A stretch of 5,154 nucleotides of DNA from Actinomycetes bacterium (GTDB taxonomy: Bacteria > Actinomycetota > Acidimicrobiia > Acidimicrobiales > JAKAOS01), in assembly GCA_021790615.1 (NCBI GenBank), contig JAJYGW010000053.1:1-5154 (forward strand), read 5' to 3'. Below the pieces are notes generated by a model. That model worked only from the letters and a program-made list of their open reading frames with translations. It was not told the origin of the DNA and did no database searches. Each line of letters opens with the position of its first letter. Position 1 is the stretch's first letter. Below are positions 1 to 5,154 of this stretch, one piece after another. The position numbers and the translations under genes are program-made.

Positions 1-1146
1 GGTGCCGTCGTCGAGGAACTCGCTCGTGCCGACCGCGAAGAGGCGCTCTACTCCCTCCTCGTGGGCCGACGAGGTACGCAGGATCACGGGCCAAGTCGGC
101 CACGGGTTGTCTCCGGCCTCCCGAACGGCCGGAGGCTCGGAGAGGATCTCGAGCTGGTGCACCGACCGTGCACCCTGCCTGTGCACGGTCCCGAGGCAGT
201 CGGCACCGGTGTCGCCCCCGCCGATGATCACGACCCTCCTGCCCTTCGCCGACACCGGCGCGCACTCGATGGATCCTTCGCAGGTGAGGTTCGCCGGCTT
301 CAGATAGTCCATGGCGAAGTGAATGCCCTCGAGCTCCCGACCGGGGACGGGAAGGTCGCGCGGCCGGGTCGAGCCGACCGCCAGGACGACGGCGTCGAAG
401 TCTTCCACCACGGCCTCCGCCGAGACGAACGACGCGTCAGGGGCAGAGGCTCCGGGGACCTCAACGGCAGCCGGCCCGCCCTCAGGCACAGGGCCGACGA
501 CGGTCCCGACTCGGAACTCGGTCCCTTCGGCGACCATCTGCTCGAGTCGCCGCTCGAGCACCGCCTTCTCCATCTTGAATTCTGGGATCCCGTAGCGGAG
601 CAGCCCGCCGATGCGCTCGGCGCGCTCGAACACGACGGTCCGGTGACCTGCCCTCGTCAGCTGCTGCGCCGCCGCGAGGCCGGCCGGACCGGAGCCGACG
701 ACCGCGACCGATCTCCCCGTCGCGACCGGACCTCGCAGCGGCACCAGGCCGCCGGGCCGCGTAGCCGCCGCCTCGGCGATCCCGAGCTCGACCTGCTTGA
801 TGAGCACCGGTTCAAACGAGATCCCGAGGACACAGGACCCCTCGCAGGGAGCCGGGCAGAGACGCCCGGTGAACTCCGGGAAGTTGTTGGTGGCATGCAG
901 CCGTGCGATCGCGTCCGGCATCCGGCCACGCATGACGAGATCGTTCCACTCCGGGATCAGGTTCCCGAGCGGGCAACCCTCGTGGCAGAACGGGATGCCG
1001 CAGTCCATGCAGCGCGCCGCCTGGGTCTCGAGCTCACGAAGTGGGAACGGCTCGTAGACCTCGCGCCAATCCCGGACCCGTACCGCGACGGGGCGGCGCT
1101 TCGGCCCGACTCGGTCGTGCTCGAGGAAACCGCGTGGATCAGCCAT
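1..1146 (-). CDS. gltD: Glutamate synthase (NADPH) small subunit, 3'-partial
   Basis: Small (beta) subunit of NADPH glutamate synthase. It oxidises NADPH at FAD and delivers the electrons through iron-sulfur centres to FMN in GltB. I translated the minus strand from ATG 1146-1144, and the frame stays open for 382 codons to base 1. Family members are about 480-500 residues, so roughly 100 C-terminal residues, including the last part of the FAD-binding fold, lie outside. The start is set by MADPRGFL, a GGAGG six bases upstream and the overlap with the gltB stop. The N-terminal iron-sulfur domain has Cys46, Cys49, Cys54 and Cys58 (CMDCGMPFCHEGC), then Cys97, Cys101 and Cys105 (CPAPCEGSC) after NNFPEFTGR. 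The FAD dinucleotide motif is [14 protein letters not shown] (147-160), followed by [13 protein letters not shown]. The NADPH motif is [13 protein letters not shown] (305-317). NPWPTWP and RTSSAHEEG (347-365) are GltD hallmarks. Residues about 219-241 form an Ala/Pro/Glu-rich stretch longer than I expect here. Other FAD/NADPH oxidoreductases share this fold, but the adjacent gltB and these motifs make GltD firm. Confidence 0.97.
   Translation of the reverse strand, partial: MADPRGFLEHDRVGPKRRPVAVRVRDWREVYEPFPLRELETQAARCMDCGIPFCHEGCPLGNLIPEWNDLVMRGRMPDAIARLHATNNFPEFTGRLCPAPCEGSCVLGISFEPVLIKQVELGIAEAAATRPGGLVPLRGPVATGRSVAVVGSGPAGLAAAQQLTRAGHRTVVFERAERIGGLLRYGIPEFKMEKAVLERRLEQMVAEGTEFRVGTVVGPVPEGGPAAVEVPGASAPDASFVSAEAVVEDFDAVVLAVGSTRPRDLPVPGRELEGIHFAMDYLKPANLTCEGSIECAPVSAKGRRVVIIGGGDTGADCLGTVHRQGARSVHQLEILSEPPAVREAGDNPWPTWPVILRTSSAHEEGVERLFAVGTSEFLDDGT
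164..190. repeat. Perfect 10-bp inverted repeat inside gltD
   Basis: GACCGTGCAC at 164-173 is matched exactly by its reverse complement GTGCACGGTC at 181-190, with a 7-base loop (174-180). It lies within gltD codons for the segment after the NADPH motif ([12 protein letters not shown]) and makes two Val-His pairs. No run of T follows on either strand, so it does not look like an intrinsic terminator. The repeat is certain; any role as an mRNA hairpin or protein site is unproven, and in such GC-rich DNA it may be chance. Confidence 0.6.
1139..1146 (-). other. gltB stop / gltD start overlap
   Basis: The eight coding-strand bases ATGGCTGA hold both the gltD start codon (ATG, 1146-1144) and the gltB stop codon (TGA, 1141-1139), in different frames. 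The two genes are therefore one transcriptional unit with no room for a promoter or terminator between them. Translational coupling is likely and would suit two subunits of one complex, but it is inferred. Confidence 0.9.
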
Positions 1147-4100
1147 CGACGGCCTCCATGATCGCCCCGTCCACTTCCTGCCCGCTCTCGACGGCCTTGC
1201 GGGTGGCCTCGAGGATCCGCCTGTAGTCACGGGGCATCACCTTCACTATCTCCTCGAGAGCGTCCTCCCTCCGCTCGAGCAGCCGGGCGGCGACCTTTGA
1301 GCCCGTCAGGTCGAGATGCCGCGAGAGCAGCTCGAGCACCGTCCGCTCGTCCTCCTCGTCGAGCGTCTCGATCGCAACCATCTCCATGTTGCACCGGCGG
1401 TCGAGCAGCATGTCCGGATCGTGCACGTAGGCGACCCCGCCGGACATCCCTGCCGCGAAGTTCCGGCCGGTCGGGCCGAGCACGAGCACTTGTCCCCCTG
1501 TCATGTACTCGCAGCCGTGGTCCCCCACACCTTCGACGACGGCCGTCGCTCCGGAGTTCCTGACGCAGCAGCGCTCGCCGACCCGGCCCCGGAGGAAGGC
1601 CTCGCCACTCGTGGCCCCGTACAACACGACGTTGCCCGCCACCACCTGATCTGCCACGTCGGTGGGCGCGTCAGCGGGCAGGCGGACCACCACCCGTCCG
1701 CCGGACAGGCCCTTTGCGAGGTAGTCGTTGGCATCGCCCACGAGCTCAAGGGTGATCCCGCGAGGCAGGAACGCACCGAGGCTCTGCCCGGCCGATCCTT
1801 CGAGGAGGACGTGGATCGTGTCGTCCGGAAGTCCTGCTCCCCCGTACCGCCGCGTGAGCTCGTAGCCGAGCATGGTGCCCACGCAACGGTGGATGTTGCG
1901 CACCGGGAGCTCGATGCGCACTGGTGTCCCGTCAGCGAGCGCCCGCTCGGACTGGGATATCAGCTCGTTGTCGAGGGCGAGTTCGAGACCGTGCTCCTGG
2001 GGCCGCGCCCGGTGCAGCACGTCATGTGGGTCGGGCTGGCGCAGGATCGGTGAGAGATCGAGCTTGCCCGCCTTCTCGTAGTGCTCGATCGCGCCGCTCG
2101 TCTCGAGGCACTCCACATGGCCCACCGCCTCCTCGAGCGTGCGGAACCCGAGCGCGGCTAGCAGTTCGCGCACCTCCTCGGCGATGTACTCGAAGAAGGT
2201 CTCGACGAACTCCGGCTTGCCGGTGAAGCGCTTGCGCAGCTCGGGGTTCTGGGTGGCGATCCCGACCGGGCAGGTGTCGAGGTGGCAGGCACGCATCATC
2301 ACGCACCCCGAGACGACGAGTGGCGCCGTCGCGAAGCCGAACTCCTCCGCACCGAGCAGCGCCGCCACGACGACGTCGCGGCCGGTCTTCATCTGGCCGT
2401 CGACCTGGACGGCGATCCGGTCGCGCAGGCCGTTGCGCAAGAGGGTCTGTTGTGTCTCGGCGAGACCGAGCTCCCACGGCACGCCGGCGTGCTTGAGCGA
2501 CGTGAGCGGCGCTGCACCCGTCCCCCCGTCGTGCCCGGAGATCAGCACGACATCGGCGTGGGCCTTCGCGACCCCTGCGGCGACGGTCCCCACACCGACC
2601 TCGGCGACGAGCTTCACGTGGACGCGCGCTCTCGGGTTGGCGTTCTTCAGGTCGTAGATGAGCTGAGCGATGTCCTCGATCGAGTAGATGTCGTGATGGG
2701 GCGGCGGTGAGATGAGGCCGACTCCGGGCGTCGAGTGCCGGGTGCGGGCGATCCAGGGGTACACCTTCTGTCCGGGCAGCTGCCCGCCCTCGCCGGGCTT
2801 CGCGCCCTGTGAGATCTTGATCTGCAGGTCGTCGGCGTTCACGAGGTACTGGCTCGTCACACCGAAGCGGCCTGATGCCACCTGCTTCACCGCCGAGCGC
2901 CTGGAGTCCCCGTTCGGGTCGTCGGTGTAGCGCTCGGGGTCCTCTCCTCCCTCGCCGGTGTTCGACTTGCCGCCGAGGCGGTTCATCGCGATCGCGAGCG
3001 TCTCGTGCGCCTCGGCGGAGATCGACCCGTAGCTCATGGCACCGGTGGCGAAACGCCGCACGATCTCCGACACCGGCTCCACCTCCTCGATCCCGACAGG
3101 CTGCCGGCCGAGCTGCCCGGCCGTCTTCAGGGCGAACAAGCCCCGGAGCGTTGCGAGGTGTGCCGACTGGTCGTCGACGAGCTTGGTGTACTGCTTGAAG
3201 ACGTCGTAGCGCTTGGCCCGGGTGGCGTGCTGCAGCTTGAACACGGTCTTCGGGTTGAACAGGTGGTACTCCCCGTCGCGGCGCCACTGGTACTCCCCGC
3301 CCGTCTCGATCTCGAGCTGTCCGGGGAGGGCCTGCTGGCGGCCGAACGCCAGCGCGTGGCGATCTGTGACCTCGCGAGCGATCTCGTCGGCCCCGATGCC
3401 GCCGAGCCGGCTCGGCGTGCCGGTGAAGTGACGCGCGACGAACTCCCGGTCGAGCCCGACCGCCTCGAAGACCTGCGCGCCCGTGTAGGACGCCACCGTC
3501 GAGATGCCCATCTTCGACATCACCTTCAAGATCCCCTTTGACGCCGCCCGCACGTAATTGCGGATCGCCCTCCGCTCGGCGATCCCGTCGATCTCGCCGG
3601 TTCGCACCATCTCGGCGATCGAATCGAAGGCGAGGTACGGATTGACCGCAGCAGCCCCGTACCCGATCAGCAGTGCGAGGTGGTGAACCTCGCGGGCGTC
3701 GCCGGACTCGACGACGAGGCCGACCTTCGTCCGCTCGCGCTCGCGGACGAGGTGGTTGTGAACTGCCGCCGTCAACAGGAGCGCCGGGATCGGTGCGAGC
3801 TGCTCGCTCGCGTGCCGGTCCGACAGGACGATGACGTTGGCACCGAGCGCGACGGCTTCCGACACGCGCAGGCAGACCTTCGCGATCGCCTGCTCGATGC
3901 CCGGTCCGCCTTCGGCTACGGGGAACAAGCCGTCGACGGCGAAGGCGGAGAAGCCCGGCGTCTCGCCTGCCTCGTTCACGTAGAGCAACTTCGCGAGCGA
4001 CTCGTTGTCGAGCACCGGGTACGGCAGCACGATCTGGCGGCACGAGGCGGCCCCGGCCTGGAGGAGGTTGTGCTCCGGACCGATCGAAGCGTGGAGAGAG

Positions 4101-5154
4101 GTCACGAGCTCCTCCCGGATGGCGTCGAGCGGCGGGTTCGTGACCTGGGCGAACAACTGTGCGAAGTAGTCGTAGAGCAGCCGCGGGCGCTCCGACAGGA
4201 CCGCGATGGGGGTGTCTGTACCCATCGAGCCGACCGGCTCGGCGCCGGTCCCCGCCATGGGCGCGAGGATGACGCGCAACTCTTCGCGGGTCATGCCGAA
4301 GAGACGTTGCTGGCGAACCACCGAAGCGTGCTTGGGCGTCAGCATGACCCGCGACGGCATGTCGCCGAGATGCACTATGCCCTTGGCGAGCCAGTCGCGG
4401 TACGGGTGCTCGGCGGCAAGAGCGGCCTTCACCTCGTCGTCACCGACGATGCGCCCCGCCTCGGTGTCGACGAGGAACATGCGACCGGGCTGCAGGCGGC
4501 CGCGCTGCACGATCCGCGCCGAGGGGATGTCGAGCACGCCGACTTCGGAGGCGAGCACCACGATGCCGTCGTCGGTGACCCAGTAGCGGGCGGGCCGCAG
4601 CCCGTTCCGATCGAGAACGGCGCCGACGTACCGGCCGTCGGTGAACGCCACCGCCGCCGGGCCGTCCCAGGGCTCCATGAGACACGAGTGGTACTCGTAG
4701 AACGCCCGGCGCTCGGGTCCCATCTCCCCGTGGTTCTCCCACGCCTCGGGGATCATCATGAGCACCGCGTGCGGCAGCGAGCGGCCCGCGAGGTGGAGCA
4801 GCTCCAGCACTTCGTCGAAGGATGCCGAATCGCTCGCGCCCGGTGTGCAGACAGGGAGGATCCGGGCGATCCCGCCCGGGATGGCGTCGCTCTCGAGCAG
4901 CGCCTCGCGCGCCCGCATCCAGTTGCGGTTGCCGCGCACGGTGTTGATCTCGCCGTTGTGGGCCACGAGCCGGTACGGGTGGGCAAGGGGCCAGGAGGGA
5001 AACGTGTTCGTCGAGAAACGGGAGTGCACCAACGCGATCGCGCTCGTCACCCTCTCGTCGGAGAGGTCGGGGTAGAAGGCACGCAGCTGGTGAGTCGCCA
5101 GCATCCCCTTGTACACGAACGTCCGGCTCGAGAGCGAAGGGAAGTAACACCCTT
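1139..5154 (-). CDS. gltB: Glutamate synthase (NADPH) large subunit, 5'-partial
   Basis: Large (alpha) subunit of bacterial glutamate synthase, a cytoplasmic enzyme that makes two L-glutamates from L-glutamine and 2-oxoglutarate. The frame is open to the right edge (first full codon 5152) and reads [12 protein letters not shown] before a GTG at 5116. That is conserved internal GOGAT sequence, so the GTG is not the start. 1337 residues are visible; the N-terminal catalytic Cys1 and about 165 mature residues lie outside. Visible residue numbers follow. Residues 1 to about 257 are the type II glutaminase domain, with Arg45 (SRFSTN), Asn66-Gly67 (HNGEINT) and Asp108 (SDSA). Their spacing equals Arg210, Asn231-Gly232 and Asp273 of Azospirillum GltB. 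About 258-615 is the central domain. About 620-1050 is the FMN/2-oxoglutarate barrel, with [11 protein letters not shown] (from 780), GHDGGTGA (873-880) and Cys950, Cys956, Cys961 (C-x5-C-x4-C) for the [3Fe-4S] cluster. About 1075-1285 is the C-terminal beta-helix with repeated glycines. No frameshift or missing key residue is seen. The adjoining gltD indicates the NADPH type rather than the ferredoxin type. Confidence 0.98.
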   Translation of the reverse strand, partial: GCYFPSLSSRTFVYKGMLATHQLRAFYPDLSDERVTSAIALVHSRFSTNTFPSWPLAHPYRLVAHNGEINTVRGNRNWMRAREALLESDAIPGGIARILPVCTPGASDSASFDEVLELLHLAGRSLPHAVLMMIPEAWENHGEMGPERRAFYEYHSCLMEPWDGPAAVAFTDGRYVGAVLDRNGLRPARYWVTDDGIVVLASEVGVLDIPSARIVQRGRLQPGRMFLVDTEAGRIVGDDEVKAALAAEHPYRDWLAKGIVHLGDMPSRVMLTPKHASVVRQQRLFGMTREELRVILAPMAGTGAEPVGSMGTDTPIAVLSERPRLLYDYFAQLFAQVTNPPLDAIREELVTSLHASIGPEHNLLQAGAASCRQIVLPYPVLDNESLAKLLYVNEAGETPGFSAFAVDGLFPVAEGGPGIEQAIAKVCLRVSEAVALGANVIVLSDRHASEQLAPIPALLLTAAVHNHLVRERERTKVGLVVESGDAREVHHLALLIGYGAAAVNPYLAFDSIAEMVRTGEIDGIAERRAIRNYVRAASKGILKVMSKMGISTVASYTGAQVFEAVGLDREFVARHFTGTPSRLGGIGADEIAREVTDRHALAFGRQQALPGQLEIETGGEYQWRRDGEYHLFNPKTVFKLQHATRAKRYDVFKQYTKLVDDQSAHLATLRGLFALKTAGQLGRQPVGIEEVEPVSEIVRRFATGAMSYGSISAEAHETLAIAMNRLGGKSNTGEGGEDPERYTDDPNGDSRRSAVKQVASGRFGVTSQYLVNADDLQIKISQGAKPGEGGQLPGQKVYPWIARTRHSTPGVGLISPPPHHDIYSIEDIAQLIYDLKNANPRARVHVKLVAEVGVGTVAAGVAKAHADVVLISGHDGGTGAAPLTSLKHAGVPWELGLAETQQTLLRNGLRDRIAVQVDGQMKTGRDVVVAALLGAEEFGFATAPLVVSGCVMMRACHLDTCPVGIATQNPELRKRFTGKPEFVETFFEYIAEEVRELLAALGFRTLEEAVGHVECLETSGAIEHYEKAGKLDLSPILRQPDPHDVLHRARPQEHGLELALDNELISQSERALADGTPVRIELPVRNIHRCVGTMLGYELTRRYGGAGLPDDTIHVLLEGSAGQSLGAFLPRGITLELVGDANDYLAKGLSGGRVVVRLPADAPTDVADQVVAGNVVLYGATSGEAFLRGRVGERCCVRNSGATAVVEGVGDHGCEYMTGGQVLVLGPTGRNFAAGMSGGVAYVHDPDMLLDRRCNMEMVAIETLDEEDERTVLELLSRHLDLTGSKVAARLLERREDALEEIVKVMPRDYRRILEATRKAVESGQEVDGAIMEAVDG
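1153..1157 (-). promoter_or_regulatory. Ribosome-binding site of gltD
   Basis: The coding-strand sequence is GGAGG, six bases before the ATG at 1146-1144. It lies inside the last codons of gltB (the Met-Glu-Ala-Val-Asp-Gly end), so ribosomes finishing gltB arrive directly at this site. It supports the chosen gltD start over later in-frame starts. That it works as a Shine-Dalgarno site is inferred from sequence and spacing. Confidence 0.75.

Noticed and set aside
1139..1146. Possible gltB-gltD fusion, as in eukaryotic NADH-GOGAT
   Set aside because: gltB ends in a clear TGA at 1141-1139, and gltD starts in a different frame with its own ATG and ribosome-binding site, so the subunits are separate.
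61..1161. Long open frame of 366 codons on the plus strand opposite gltD
   Set aside because: It lies almost wholly antisense to a clearly recognised gltD. Its translation is Arg/Asp/Pro/Gly-rich with no recognisable domain, as expected for the shadow of a high-GC gene.
1316..2053. Plus-strand open frame of 245 codons opposite the gltB C-terminal domain
   Set aside because: It is antisense to the glycine-rich beta-helix domain of gltB, with no recognisable family and no separate promoter or ribosome-binding site that I could see.
3401..3416. Perfect 16-bp palindrome GCCGAGCCGGCTCGGC
   Set aside because: It falls on the codons for the conserved GltB segment TPSRLGG and has no loop or T-run. 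Conserved residues plus GC-rich codon choice explain it.
2022..4043. Open frame of 673 codons on the minus strand in another frame within gltB
   Set aside because: It overlaps the conserved gltB synthase and central domains in a different frame, and its Arg-rich translation is typical of a GC-rich shadow frame.
4232..4250. 7-bp stem with 5-base loop (GACCGGC / GCCGGTC)
   Set aside because: It is short, lies inside gltB coding sequence and has no T-tract. Such stems are expected by chance at this GC content.
1..5154. Many CTCGAG and GAGCTCGAG hexamers across the window
   Set aside because: They reflect frequent Leu-Glu codon pairs written as CTC-GAG in a GC-rich genome. They are not regularly spaced and do not form a repeat array.

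Overview
The window is one continuous piece of a glutamate synthase (GOGAT) operon, and both genes lie on the minus strand. Read in the coding direction, from high to low coordinates, it starts inside gltB (large, alpha subunit). The reading frame is already open at the right edge. gltB ends at 1139 and passes, with an 8-base overlap, into gltD (small, beta subunit), which runs off the left edge at base 1. No intergenic DNA is visible: every base except the last two at the right edge belongs to a complete codon of one of the two genes.

Layout: 5154-1139 is gltB, lacking roughly its first 165 mature residues plus any leader. It holds the rest of the glutaminase domain, the central domain, the FMN/2-oxoglutarate synthase domain with the three cysteines of the [3Fe-4S] cluster, and the complete C-terminal beta-helix domain. 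1146-1 is gltD, with its true start and 382 residues including both N-terminal cysteine clusters, the FAD motif and the NADPH motif. Roughly its last 100 residues lie outside.

Together the proteins form the bacterial NADPH-dependent enzyme. GltD takes electrons from NADPH through FAD and passes them through iron-sulfur clusters to FMN in GltB. GltB releases ammonia from glutamine, channels it internally and makes two glutamates from glutamine plus 2-oxoglutarate. With glutamine synthetase this is the main ammonia-assimilation route.

Organism: the DNA is very GC-rich with strong G/C third-position bias. The GltB wording (for example in the glutaminase and synthase segments) looks actinobacterial to me. 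I infer a high-GC actinobacterium, possibly a deep-branching or uncultured one, but two conserved housekeeping proteins cannot fix the taxon.

I found no undescribed system. This is an ordinary core metabolic locus. The points worth a second look are small: the gltB/gltD overlap with an embedded ribosome-binding site, a low-complexity insertion in GltD, and a perfect 10-bp inverted repeat inside gltD.
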